Assembly (NCBI RefSeq): GCF_040581415.1
Contig: NZ_CP114014.1
Coordinates: 1,116,001-1,180,000, forward strand
DNA from: Paraconexibacter sp040581415
GTDB lineage: Bacteria; Actinomycetota; Thermoleophilia; Solirubrobacterales; Solirubrobacteraceae
Length of the DNA: 64,000 nucleotides
Reading direction: 5' to 3'
Shown: positions 41,146 to 49,204 of the stretch, one piece after another
How the letters are laid out: each line of letters starts with the position of its first letter
Position numbering within the stretch: the stretch's first letter is position 1
The notes under the pieces: generated by a model
Seen by the model: the letters and a program-made list of their open reading frames with translations, nothing else
What the model was told of the DNA's origin: nothing
The model's database searches: none
Made by a program: the position numbers and the translations under genes

Positions 41146-41772
41146 TCAACGGTGGGTGCGCGCCCACACGGCCCAGAGTGGATCGCCGTCTGTGTAGGGG
41201 TCGGTGCGCAGGTCGGACTCGGGCGGGTCGAAGCCGCCGCTGAGCTGGAAGTAGCGTCGTACGATCTTCACGTGGGTGGCGTCGTCTGCGGCGAGCCAGC
41301 CGCGGATGGCCTTGGTCGGGAAGCAGCGGTTGGAGAACGTGCAGACGAACAGCCCGCCGGGCTTCAGCACCTGCGCGACCTCGGCGAACACCTCCAGTGG
41401 GCGGGTGAGGTAGTCGACGCTGACGCAGCAGACTGCGTGGTCGAAGCTCTGAGCGTCGAACGGAAGGTCGGGTGTGCGGTTGAGGTCGTGGACGACGCGC
41501 TCGGTGGCGGCAGCGTTGGCTTGCAGCTCGTCGTCGTTCATCCCCAGGACGACGAGCTCCTCGGGCGGGACCGTGAAGTGCGAGACCCAGGAGGACATCA
41601 GGTCGAGGGTGCGGCCGCGGTCGACGCCGAGTTCTTCGTACAGCGCGCCGACCGCGTTGATCGCGCCTTCGTCGATGTGGGTGACCAGGCGTGGTGGGCC
41701 GTAGAAGCCGGCGTCGGGCGCGGGGTCCATGCGGTCGAAGAATCCCGGGGGGAAAGCGTCGTCGCGGTCCAT
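41146..41772 (-). CDS. Class I SAM-dependent methyltransferase
   Basis: 208-residue methyltransferase. The SAM-binding part is GRTLDLMSSWVSHF (motif I, where the usual Gly-rich loop is replaced by MSSWVSH), VVLGMNDDEL (motif II) and DHAVCCVSVDYLTRPLEV (motif IV-like), followed by VLKPGGLFVCTFSNRCFP (motif VI). The N-terminal DDAFPPGFFDRMDPAPDAGFY is typical of a family found in actinobacteria and cyanobacteria. Substrate unknown. Start ATG 41772; divergent from the regulator at 41841. Confidence 0.85.
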   Translation of the reverse strand: MDRDDAFPPGFFDRMDPAPDAGFYGPPRLVTHIDEGAINAVGALYEELGVDRGRTLDLMSSWVSHFTVPPEELVVLGMNDDELQANAAATERVVHDLNRTPDLPFDAQSFDHAVCCVSVDYLTRPLEVFAEVAQVLKPGGLFVCTFSNRCFPTKAIRGWLAADDATHVKIVRRYFQLSGGFDPPESDLRTDPYTDGDPLWAVWARTHR

Positions 41773-41840
41773 GCCTCGGGTACGGGCCGCCAGGGTCTCG
41801 GGGGTCACCAGCGGGCGTGGATGGAGGAGGATGGGCCGTG

Positions 41841-42866
41841 ATGTCGCCCAGCTCCCCAGCTGACGTCCTGCGGGCGTCGTTCGACGACGATGCTCCGCGC
41901 TCGGTCGCGGATTCCGTCGCGCGTCTGGAAGCGCTCGTGGAAGCGGACGCGGCCGACACGGCGACTGCGGCAGCCGCGCAGCGCCGCCGGTTCGAGGTGC
42001 CGCTCCAGGTGCACGAGGCCCTCGGGCGCCTGCGGGCGGAGGCGACGTCGCCGGCGGAGCTCGTGGCGGCGGCACCGCGACTGGTGTGCGAGGCGTGCGG
42101 GTTCTCGCGGTCGTTGATCTCGCGAGTGCACGGGAGCCGCTGGAAGCCGGACATGGTGTGGAGCGATCCGGCGGTGGTCCCGGTGGACGTGCGGGCGTCG
42201 TTCGAGGGGTACGTCGACGAGACGGAGATCCCGCTCGAGCATCTGCTGCTGGAGGCGGAGCTCGCTCGGCGGCGGCGGCCGGCGCTGGTGAGTGACCCGC
42301 TGACGGACGAGCGGACGTTCAAGGGGATCATCGTCGCGTCGGAGACCGACGGCTACGTGGTCGCGCCGATCGCCCCGACGGGGAGCGTGATCGGGTTCCT
42401 GCACGCCGACCGGCTCGGGCAGGGCCGGTCGGTGGACGCGCGCGATCGGGAGAACCTGTGGATGTTCGCCGAGCACTTCGGGCTCCTCTTCGAGCGGCTG
42501 GTGCTGGTGGGCCGGCTCGAGCAGCAGCGCGTGCAGATGAAGGTCGCGCTGCGGGAGGCCGGGCGCCACATCGACGAGGCGTGCACGGCGGAGATCGAGC
42601 TCGCGCGCGAGGAGCCGGTCGGACTCGAGGAGGAGCGTCGGCCCCCTACCCGTGGAGGGGGCGCGGCACGGCTCACCGTCCGCGAGGTCGAGGTCGTCGA
42701 ACTGCTGGCCGCGGGGCGTTCGAACGGGGAGATCGCGCGTGCGCTGGTGGTGTCCGAGGCGACGGTGAAGTCACACCTGGAGCGGGTCCTGCGCAAGCTC
42801 GGCGCGAGCACCCGGGCGGAGGCCGTCGCGCGGTACCTCCATCTGTCCCAGGACCCGCGTCGATGA
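41841..42866 (+). CDS. GAF-LuxR transcriptional regulator, paralogue 2
   Basis: 341-residue regulator with the same plan as its neighbours: helical N-terminus, GAF-like domain (YVVAPIAPTGSVIGFLHADR in the middle) and LuxR HTH at the end (LTVREVEVVELLAAGRSNGE, VSEATVKSHLERVLRKLGAS). ATG 41841 is used; GTG 41838 is next to it. Its TGA overlaps the ATG of the third paralogue, so the two are co-translated. Likely descended by tandem duplication. Confidence 0.9.
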   Translation: MSPSSPADVLRASFDDDAPRSVADSVARLEALVEADAADTATAAAAQRRRFEVPLQVHEALGRLRAEATSPAELVAAAPRLVCEACGFSRSLISRVHGSRWKPDMVWSDPAVVPVDVRASFEGYVDETEIPLEHLLLEAELARRRRPALVSDPLTDERTFKGIIVASETDGYVVAPIAPTGSVIGFLHADRLGQGRSVDARDRENLWMFAEHFGLLFERLVLVGRLEQQRVQMKVALREAGRHIDEACTAEIELAREEPVGLEEERRPPTRGGGAARLTVREVEVVELLAAGRSNGEIARALVVSEATVKSHLERVLRKLGASTRAEAVARYLHLSQDPRR

Positions 42867-43990
42867 CGACGACGGGGGACGAGGGCGCGGCCGCGCTGAC
42901 GGCACGGGTGGACGAGCTCGCCCGAGCGCTCGAAGGCCGGATGACCGCCGGGCCGCCGGGGGTCTCGGATCTGGGGGCGCTGGCACCGTGGCTCGCGTCG
43001 GCCAGGACGTCGGCCGCCGGTGCGCTCGCGGCGTGTGGTCAGATGGACGCGGAGGCGGGCGGCTGGCTGTCGCTGGCGCTCGAGGCCCGGGATCTGCTCG
43101 TCGCCTGCGGCGTGCTGTCCGAAGCCGACCGCGTCGCGCGCGAGGCGGCCGTCGCCCAGGCGCTTCACGAGCTGCGCGCGGTGGGCACCGCGGCGGATCT
43201 GCTCGATCGCGCCTGCGACGTCCTCGTCGAGCACTGCGGATTCCGACGGGCGCTGCTGAGCCGGACGGACGGCGAGCGGTGGCTGCCTTGGAAGGCGCGG
43301 TTCGCCGGCGACGCGGACTTCGCCGAGCGGTTCACGGCCGAGCTGCAGGAGCGGCGGATCGATCTCGTCGACGCGCCGCTGGAGCGGGACGTGGTCGACC
43401 GGATGCGTCCCGCCATCGTCCTGGACGCGGTCGGCGACGCGCGGACGAACAAGCCGACCGTCGAGCTCGGCCTGACCGGCTCCTACGTCGTGGCACCGAT
43501 CATCCCGGGCGGCCGGGTCGTCGGGTTCTTCCACGCCGACCACCATCCCTCCGGCCGCGTGGTCGACGAGGACGACCGCGACGCGCTCTGGGCGTTCGCC
43601 GAGGGGTTCGGCCGCCTCTACGAGCGGGCGGTCCTGATCGAACGGCTGGCGGCGCAGCGACGGCACATCGAGCAGGCCTTCGCCTCGGCCCGCGAGACGT
43701 TCGCAGCGCTCGATCTCGACGTGCGGCTGGTCGACGTGGAGGGCGACCCGCTGGGCGAGGACGAGGCCCTTCCGGCGCCGGCGTCCAACGAGTCGGTCCG
43801 GGCGCTGATGACGGGCCGCGAGCGCGAGGTCCTCGACCTCCTCGTCCGGGGCATGGGAAACCGGGAGATCGCCGACCGTCTGGTGCTTCAGGTCGGCACG
43901 GTGAAGACGCACGTCAAGTCGATCCTGCGAAAAGTCGGGGCGGCGAACCGCGCCGAGGTGATCGCGCTGTACGTCCGCGGCAGCAGCTGA
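42863..43990 (+). CDS. GAF-LuxR transcriptional regulator, paralogue 3
   Basis: 375-residue regulator; GAF-like domain at about 110-275 (SYVVAPIIPGGRVVGFFHAD) and C-terminal LuxR HTH (MTGREREVLDLLVRGMGNRE, LQVGTVKTHVKSILRKVGAA). Its N-terminus (residues 1-95) is longer and Ala-rich. It overlaps paralogue 2 by ATGA and ends 73 bp before the FAD oxidoreductase gene on the same strand, which it may control. Confidence 0.9.
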   Translation: MTTTGDEGAAALTARVDELARALEGRMTAGPPGVSDLGALAPWLASARTSAAGALAACGQMDAEAGGWLSLALEARDLLVACGVLSEADRVAREAAVAQALHELRAVGTAADLLDRACDVLVEHCGFRRALLSRTDGERWLPWKARFAGDADFAERFTAELQERRIDLVDAPLERDVVDRMRPAIVLDAVGDARTNKPTVELGLTGSYVVAPIIPGGRVVGFFHADHHPSGRVVDEDDRDALWAFAEGFGRLYERAVLIERLAAQRRHIEQAFASARETFAALDLDVRLVDVEGDPLGEDEALPAPASNESVRALMTGREREVLDLLVRGMGNREIADRLVLQVGTVKTHVKSILRKVGAANRAEVIALYVRGSS

Positions 43991-44051
43991 ATCGCCCGAA
44001 TCTCCCCCCATCGGCGGCGAAGTCCCGCCAACGGGGGAGGGGAGAGGGGCG

Positions 44052-44057
44052 TAGCGT
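44052..44057 (+). promoter_or_regulatory. -10 box of leaderless promoter (FAD oxidoreductase)
   Basis: TAGCGT lies 6 nt before ATG 44064 with no ribosome site; leaderless spacing. Confidence 0.45.
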
Positions 44058-44063
44058 CGTCCC

Positions 44064-45533
44064 ATGACATCCAACGCTCCGGACTCCGTCGAACGCGCAG
44101 ACGTCGTCATCGTCGGCTCCCGCTGCGCCGGCACCGCGGCCGCCGTGCCGCTGGTCCGGGCAGGCCACAAGGTCGTCGTGCTGGACAAGGCGCGGTTCCC
44201 GGCCGACACGCTGTCGACGCACGTGCTCGTGCCCAACGGCGTGTCGGAGCTGAAGAAGATGGGTGCGCTCGATCGGATCCTGGCGTTGAACCCCGCGCGG
44301 TCGACGCACCTGCGGATCACCGACGGCGACATGGTCGTCTGCGAGCGCTACAAGCCATTCGACGGCATCGACTACGGCATCTGCGTTCCGCGGAACCTGC
44401 AGGACGAGTGCCTCGTCGAGACGGCACGCGAGGCCGGTGCGGACATCCGCGAGAAGTGCAGCGTGGAGAGCGTCGTGTGGCGCGGCGGTCGCGCGGTGGG
44501 CGTCGTATACAGGGACCCGGACGGCGAGGAGCGGGAGATCCACGCCAAGCTCGTGATCGGCGCCGACGGCCGCAGGTCGCGGGTCGCGGCGGAGGTCGAT
44601 TCGTGGACGCCCTACCGGGGTTCGAAGAACGGGCGCGGGTTCGCGTTCCGGTACATGGACGACCCGAAGGCAGGGACCTCGCAGCACGAGGAGATGGGCG
44701 TCTACCGTGCCGAGCGCACCGTCGGCCTGACCCTCCCGTCGACGCCGGAAGGCCGCGTGCTTGCCGTCTGGATGTGCCCCGCGGAGGACGTGAGCGGCTT
44801 CCGCATGGACCCCGAGGCGGCCTGGCAGCAGAAGCTCGACGGAGACCCCGTCATGGCCGACCGGCTGGCGGGCGCGCAGAACATGGGCAAGGTCCGCAGC
44901 ACCGCGGACCTGTCGTCGTACTACCGCCGGTCGAGCGGCCCGGGCTGGGCGCTGGCGGGCGACGCCGGCCACTTCAAGGACCCGGTCACCGGCAACGGGA
45001 TGCGCGACGCGCTGAAGCACGGCCGCCTGCTCGGCGAGGCCGCCGCCCCGAGGCTCCACGATCCCGAGCGGCTGGACGCGGCGCTCGCCGTGTGGGAGCG
45101 GGGCCGTGACCTGGACACCCTGAGCACCTACCACTGGGGCAACCGCGAGTCCCGGCCCGACCCGGTGTCGGACCTCGTGCGGGAGGTCCTGCGGACGTTC
45201 GCCGGCCAGGAGGGGCCCGACCTGTCGGACACGTTCAACCGCGCCCGGCCGATCGAGGCGATCGTCAGCCCGACGCACTTGGTCAAGGGCCTGGTCGCTG
45301 CGCTGCGCCGTCCCGGCGCCGACCGCAAGGCGATCGTCAAGCAGGCGCTCGGGGAGCTGCCGCTGGAGTGGCACGGACGACGCAACCGGCTGCTCGACGG
45401 CTTCCGCTCGACCCGTCCCACGAAGACCGAGCGGCCTGACTGGACGGTCGGCAACGCCCCCGGGCCGCCCTCCTACCGGCCTGCAGCAGACCCCGCGCCG
45501 GTCGGCGCCGATGTCCCGGCGGTGGCGGCATGA
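44064..45533 (+). CDS. FAD-dependent oxidoreductase, geranylgeranyl-reductase-like
   Basis: 489-residue flavoprotein of the group A monooxygenase/geranylgeranyl-reductase superfamily. FAD site: VVIVGSRCAGTAAAVPLVRAG (14-34); the second FAD block is WALAGDAGHFKDPVTGNGM (about 295-315), which carries the GD motif. An intermediate segment VIGADGRRSRVA is the DG motif. It probably hydroxylates or reduces a hydrophobic substrate; prenyl reductase activity is only one possibility. Downstream, a tiny frame overlaps its stop. Confidence 0.92.
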   Translation: MTSNAPDSVERADVVIVGSRCAGTAAAVPLVRAGHKVVVLDKARFPADTLSTHVLVPNGVSELKKMGALDRILALNPARSTHLRITDGDMVVCERYKPFDGIDYGICVPRNLQDECLVETAREAGADIREKCSVESVVWRGGRAVGVVYRDPDGEEREIHAKLVIGADGRRSRVAAEVDSWTPYRGSKNGRGFAFRYMDDPKAGTSQHEEMGVYRAERTVGLTLPSTPEGRVLAVWMCPAEDVSGFRMDPEAAWQQKLDGDPVMADRLAGAQNMGKVRSTADLSSYYRRSSGPGWALAGDAGHFKDPVTGNGMRDALKHGRLLGEAAAPRLHDPERLDAALAVWERGRDLDTLSTYHWGNRESRPDPVSDLVREVLRTFAGQEGPDLSDTFNRARPIEAIVSPTHLVKGLVAALRRPGADRKAIVKQALGELPLEWHGRRNRLLDGFRSTRPTKTERPDWTVGNAPGPPSYRPAADPAPVGADVPAVAA

Positions 45534-45628
45534 GCAGCGTCGAAGCACCGCTCACGCGGACCGGCGCGAACCTGAACCAGCCGCAGATCTCGAGGGTCGC
45601 CACAGCCCATCCCGACCCGAAGGCCTGA
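45530..45628 (+). CDS. Possible 32-residue peptide downstream of FAD enzyme
   Basis: ATG 45530 overlaps the oxidoreductase stop (ATGA) and opens a 32-residue frame (EAPLTRTGANLNQPQISRVA) that ends one base before the SRPBCC start. Arrangement suggests coupling, but it may be just spacer read in frame. Confidence 0.3.
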   Translation: MSSVEAPLTRTGANLNQPQISRVATAHPDPKA

Positions 45629-45629
45629 C

Positions 45630-46094
45630 ATGCCCACGCTCCAGCTCACCGACGAGAACTTCCTCCGTACCGCCCCGACACGCTTCACCGAGACGTTCGA
45701 CATCCCCAGACCCGCCGACGCCGTCTGGGCCGAGCTCACCGGCGACAGGCCCCTGGACTGGTGCCGCGCGCTCTCGATCACCTGGACCTCGCCACGGCCC
45801 CTCGGCATCGGCGCCACCCGGACCGCGAAAATCCTCGGCGCCCTCTCCGCCAACGAGCGCTTCTTCATCTGGGAGGAAGGCCGCCGCAAGGCCTTCTGCA
45901 TCACCGACACCAACCTTCCGGTCTTCAACCGCCTGGCGGAGGACTTCCTCGTCGAGCCGAACGGCCCCGACCGCTCACGCTTCACCTGGACCATCGCGAT
46001 GGAGCCCAAGGGCATCGCCAAGGCCGGCGGTCCCGCGAACAAGCTGCTCGTGGGCAGCCTGTTCAAGGACACGCGCCGCCACTTCGCGGGCTAG
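45630..46094 (+). CDS. SRPBCC-superfamily (START-like) ligand-binding protein
   Basis: 154-residue helix-grip protein of the polyketide-cyclase/dehydrase-like group. FTETFDIPRPADAVWAELTG is the N-terminal strand and first helices, and FTWTIAMEPKGIAKAG, then LLVGSLFKDTRRHFAG, close the pocket over a long C-terminal helix. Such proteins bind hydrophobic small molecules, sometimes cyclising polyketides. Following the FAD enzyme, it may handle that enzyme's substrate. Converges on the DHFR-like gene. Confidence 0.87.
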   Translation: MPTLQLTDENFLRTAPTRFTETFDIPRPADAVWAELTGDRPLDWCRALSITWTSPRPLGIGATRTAKILGALSANERFFIWEEGRRKAFCITDTNLPVFNRLAEDFLVEPNGPDRSRFTWTIAMEPKGIAKAGGPANKLLVGSLFKDTRRHFAG

Positions 46095-46128
46095 CGCCGA
46101 CCGCGGCGAGCCACGTGGGCGCAGTCGG

Positions 46129-46683
46129 TCATCGCTGCGGCACCAGGACCTGGATGAGCGCTCCACTGCGGAAGCGCTGCTCGTCGACGACCTCGAGCTT
46201 CAGGTGCTCGCCCAGATCGGCGAACGGGCTGCGGCCGCTGCCGATCACGATCGGCACCGTCGACAGCTGATACTCGTCGACGAGGCCCAGGCGGGTCAGC
46301 GCGGCGGCCAGTGTCGGGCCGCCGTGGACCAGGATCGTCCCGTCGTCGCGGCGCGCCCTCAGGTCCGCGATGCCGGCGCCTGCGTCGCCGAAGACCTCGG
46401 CCGGTCCCCAGCTCGTCTGCTTCAGTGTGCGGGAGAAGACCGCTTTCGGCTTCGCGTTCATCGCGGCGGCGATCGGCGCCTCGGACGCAGCCCAGTGCGG
46501 ACCCATGATCTCGTAGCTCCGGCGGCCCATCGCGTGCACGCCGGCCGCCTCGAGCGCGCGCAGGCTGCGCTCACCCGAGTCCTCGCCGAACCATTCGAAC
46601 ATCCACTCATGGCTCCCGTCCGGACTCGTGGCGAAGCCGTCGAGGGACAGGACCATCTTGAGAATCACCTTGCGTTCGCTCAT
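46129..46683 (-). CDS. Dihydrofolate-reductase-family protein (RibD C-terminal-like)
   Basis: 184-residue NADPH-binding reductase of the DHFR/RibD-C superfamily. MVLSLDGFATSPDG is the N-terminal strand, MGRRSYEIMG the adenine-ribose site, and ILVHGGPTLAAALTRLGLVDEYQL the conserved Gly-rich helix. Not a canonical folate DHFR; usually of unknown substrate. A second family member is at 48641-49204. Start ATG 46683. Confidence 0.92.
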   Translation of the reverse strand: MSERKVILKMVLSLDGFATSPDGSHEWMFEWFGEDSGERSLRALEAAGVHAMGRRSYEIMGPHWAASEAPIAAAMNAKPKAVFSRTLKQTSWGPAEVFGDAGAGIADLRARRDDGTILVHGGPTLAAALTRLGLVDEYQLSTVPIVIGSGRSPFADLGEHLKLEVVDEQRFRSGALIQVLVPQR

Positions 46684-46757
46684 GCGGGTGGAGACCGACC
46701 CACCCACCCGAACTCATCGGTCGGCGACGTCACGCCGCCGTGCGGGGCTGGCGCCGC

Positions 46758-47270
46758 TCAGGCCTTCCAGCCGAGCGTCCGCCCGATCAGCGTCAGCGCT
46801 CGGAAAAGCGGCCGCTTCGGCCCGACGGCGACGATCTCGTCCGGATACTTGGTGAACAGCATCGCCGCGTAGATCGCGGACTTCGGGTTCTTCGGAGGCA
46901 GCGAGGTGATCTTGCCCGCACCGGCCAGGCTGGCGCCGTCGATGAAGAAGCCCTCCATCTGCTGGGCGGGCGAGTGGGTGTTGACGAGCTTGGCCGGGGT
47001 GTCGCTGAGATTGCGGACGGAGTGCGGCGCGCCCCTAGGGACGACGGACGTCTCACCGACGGCGACGGGGCTCCAGGTCCCGTCGAGAAGGACCTCGACG
47101 CCACCCTCGAGCACGGTGAACGTCTCCTCAGCAGCAGGATGGACATGGACGGGAGGCCCCGCCATCCGCGGCGCGAACCACATCGTCCCCTCCAGCAGCG
47201 CACCGTTCGTCTCCGCCGCGCTCCGCGTCGTCTCCCACTGCATCCCGACCCCCGGGCCCCAATCGTGCAT
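46758..47270 (-). CDS. Cupin-domain protein
   Basis: 170-residue single cupin barrel. HVHPAAEETFTVLEGGVEVLLDG is motif 1 with the metal-ligating His/His/Glu, and PRGAPHSVRNLSDTPAKLV is motif 2 with the fourth His. ATG 47270 is preceded by GGAGGTGG. It is divergent from the MarR gene, sharing a 65-bp control region with a long inverted repeat, so the regulator very likely represses it. May be a dioxygenase or small-ligand-binding protein; the C-terminal helix (PDEIVAVGPKRPLFRALTLI) is an unusual extension. Confidence 0.9.
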   Translation of the reverse strand: MHDWGPGVGMQWETTRSAAETNGALLEGTMWFAPRMAGPPVHVHPAAEETFTVLEGGVEVLLDGTWSPVAVGETSVVPRGAPHSVRNLSDTPAKLVNTHSPAQQMEGFFIDGASLAGAGKITSLPPKNPKSAIYAAMLFTKYPDEIVAVGPKRPLFRALTLIGRTLGWKA

Positions 47271-47301
47271 GTCGACCACCTCCACCAAAGTAGTACGGCT
47301 T

Positions 47302-47333
47302 GTCGTACGAAGTAGTATGGAGTACCGTACGAC
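47302..47333. promoter_or_regulatory. MarR-type operator between cupin and marR genes
   Basis: GTCGTACG (47302-47309) and CGTACGAC (47326-47333) are perfect 8-bp arms 16 bp apart. Inner and flanking GTACG/CGTAC elements (47293-47308) add a second, overlapping dyad. The region is AT-rich and ends at the MarR start. Confidence 0.7.
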
Positions 47334-47334
47334 T

Positions 47335-47772
47335 ATGTCAAGTCCGCCGCCGCCGCCCTCAGTCATCGCGCTGCTGCGGATGGCCTGGGAGGACGCGATC
47401 CTCGAGGTCCACGACGGGCTGGTGGACGCTGGGTTCGAGGACATTCGGCCGGCCCACCGGATCGTCCTGCGCGACGTGCTGACCGCGGGCCTGCGGCCGA
47501 CCGACCTCGCGGCTCGTCTGGGCGTCAGCAAACAGGCCGCGAACGACGTCCTGCGCGAGTTCGAGGCCGGCGGCTACATCACGCTCGTGCCCGATCCGGA
47601 GGACGGACGGGCCAAGCGGATACAGGCCACCGAGCGCGGGACGGCGCTGGTGCAGACCGCCTCGCGGGTCAGCGTCGAGATCGCGGACCGCTGGGCGGCG
47701 AGCGTCGGCGAGCGGCGCTTCGCGCAGTTCGAGGAGGTGCTGCGGGAAGTCGCCGACGACGCCACCGGCTGA
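47335..47772 (+). CDS. MarR-family transcriptional regulator
   Basis: 145-residue winged-helix repressor. LRPTDLAARLGVSKQAANDVLREFEAGGYITLVPDPEDGRAKR contains the HTH and the DxR wing (PDPEDGRAKRIQAT). Start ATG 47335 is given; ATG 47317 is possible but lies inside the operator. It likely autoregulates and represses the divergent cupin gene; release by small aromatic ligands is common in this family. Confidence 0.92.
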   Translation: MSSPPPPPSVIALLRMAWEDAILEVHDGLVDAGFEDIRPAHRIVLRDVLTAGLRPTDLAARLGVSKQAANDVLREFEAGGYITLVPDPEDGRAKRIQATERGTALVQTASRVSVEIADRWAASVGERRFAQFEEVLREVADDATG

Positions 47773-47826
47773 CGCCGCGCAGCCACCTGCGACCGGGGAG
47801 GAGCGCGGCCGTCAGACTGGCGCGAC

Positions 47827-48561
47827 ATGACCCTGGACACTGACCTGCACGAGCGCATCGCGGAGCTCCACGACCGCTTCGTCAAGGACGGCTCCCATGC
47901 GTTGCTCGTCGTCCTGCAGGGGTTCGACGGCGCGGGGAAGGATCACGTCATCCGCCAGGTGTTCGGCGCCATGGACCCCGCCGGGATTCACGTCCACAGC
48001 TTCAACAAGGCGGCCGGCGAGGAGGCGGAGCACGACTTCCTGTGGCGCTTCCACCGGCACGCCCCGGCGCGCGGCTGGGTGCACGTGTTCGACCGCTCGT
48101 ACTACGAGGAGGTCATCTCGGCTCGCGTGCACGGCCTCGTCGACGCGGAGGAGGCCGCTGAGCGCTGTCGCTCGATCAACGACTTCGAGCAGATCCTGCA
48201 CCGCGACGGCACCCGGCTGATGAAGGTCTATCTCGACATCGAGAAGGACGAGCAGGCGGAGCGCGTGCGGGAGCGGCTGACGGTGCGCTCCGAGCAGGCG
48301 GAGTTCTCGGCCGCCGATTGGAAGGACCGCGAGCTCTGGGACGAGTTCCAGCGGGCGTACGCCGACGCGCTGGGCGCGACGGACACCGAGATCGCGCCGT
48401 GGCACCGCATCGACGCCGACCCCCGTCCCGAGGCGCAGGCCGAGGTGGCCCGACGCCTGATCGCGCTCCTCGAGTCCCTCGACCCGCAGTACCCCGAGCT
48501 CGACCTCGATGAGGTCCGTGCGGCCGGGCTCGACCCGGACGACCTTCCGCCGCCGCAGTAG
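47827..48561 (+). CDS. ppk2: Polyphosphate kinase 2
   Basis: 244-residue PPK2-family kinase using polyphosphate to phosphorylate nucleotides. Walker A GFDGAGKDHVIRQVFGAMDP (about 32-51), Walker B and lid FDRSYYEEVISARVH, and RCRSINDFEQIL are the diagnostic blocks. Length is at the low end for PPK2. Stands alone; 54 bp separate it from the MarR gene. Confidence 0.92.
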   Translation: MTLDTDLHERIAELHDRFVKDGSHALLVVLQGFDGAGKDHVIRQVFGAMDPAGIHVHSFNKAAGEEAEHDFLWRFHRHAPARGWVHVFDRSYYEEVISARVHGLVDAEEAAERCRSINDFEQILHRDGTRLMKVYLDIEKDEQAERVRERLTVRSEQAEFSAADWKDRELWDEFQRAYADALGATDTEIAPWHRIDADPRPEAQAEVARRLIALLESLDPQYPELDLDEVRAAGLDPDDLPPPQ

Positions 48562-48640
48562 ACGGGGTGCCGGTCGCGCGCCGATGAGTTCCGCCGCCGG
48601 CCGTCGTCACAGCCCCACCGGTCACGACGCGAAGGAACCC

Positions 48641-49204
48641 ATGGGAACGCTGATCATCAACAACGCCACCACGATCGACGGCGCCTTCCAGGCGCCGCAG
48701 CCGGAGCCGAACGGCTGGCTGCGGCTGGACCCCGACAGCCAGCAGGCCTCGCTGGAGAAGTGGCAGGCCGCCGACGCGATGGTCCTCGGCCGCAAGACCT
48801 ACGAGGGGCTCGCCGCGGTCTGGCCGCAGATGGTCGATCTCCCCGGCCTCGAGGCCTACGCCCGGCAGATGAACTCGATGCCCAAGTACGTCGCCTCCAG
48901 GACGCTGACCGCGCCGCTGGACTGGAACGCGACGCTGCTCGAAGGCGAGCTCGCCGACAGCATCGCCGGCATCAAGGCCCGCCACGAGGGCAACCTGATC
49001 GTCACCGGCGGCGGCGAGCTGGCCGCGGCCCTGATCGCCCAGGGCCTGGCCGACGAGCTCTGGATCACCGTCTGCCCGTACATCTGGCCCACCGGCCCGC
49101 GGATCTTCGATGCGCTGCCCGCCGTCCCCCTCGAGCACATCGCCACCACGACGTTCGCGTCCGGCGTGGTCCGCCTGACCTACCGGCTCGGCCCCCCCGA
49201 CTGA
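48641..49204 (+). CDS. Dihydrofolate-reductase-family protein
   Basis: 187-residue DHFR/RibD-C-like reductase. NNATTIDGAFQAPQ is the start strand, MVLGRKTYEGLAAVWPQ the cofactor region, and LIVTGGGELAAALIAQGLAD the Gly-rich helix. LWITVCPYIWPTGPRIFDAL is typical. Start ATG 48641. Its 3' end overlaps the convergent MMPL gene by 25 bp (49180-49204), so transcripts collide. Confidence 0.92.
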   Translation: MGTLIINNATTIDGAFQAPQPEPNGWLRLDPDSQQASLEKWQAADAMVLGRKTYEGLAAVWPQMVDLPGLEAYARQMNSMPKYVASRTLTAPLDWNATLLEGELADSIAGIKARHEGNLIVTGGGELAAALIAQGLADELWITVCPYIWPTGPRIFDALPAVPLEHIATTTFASGVVRLTYRLGPPD

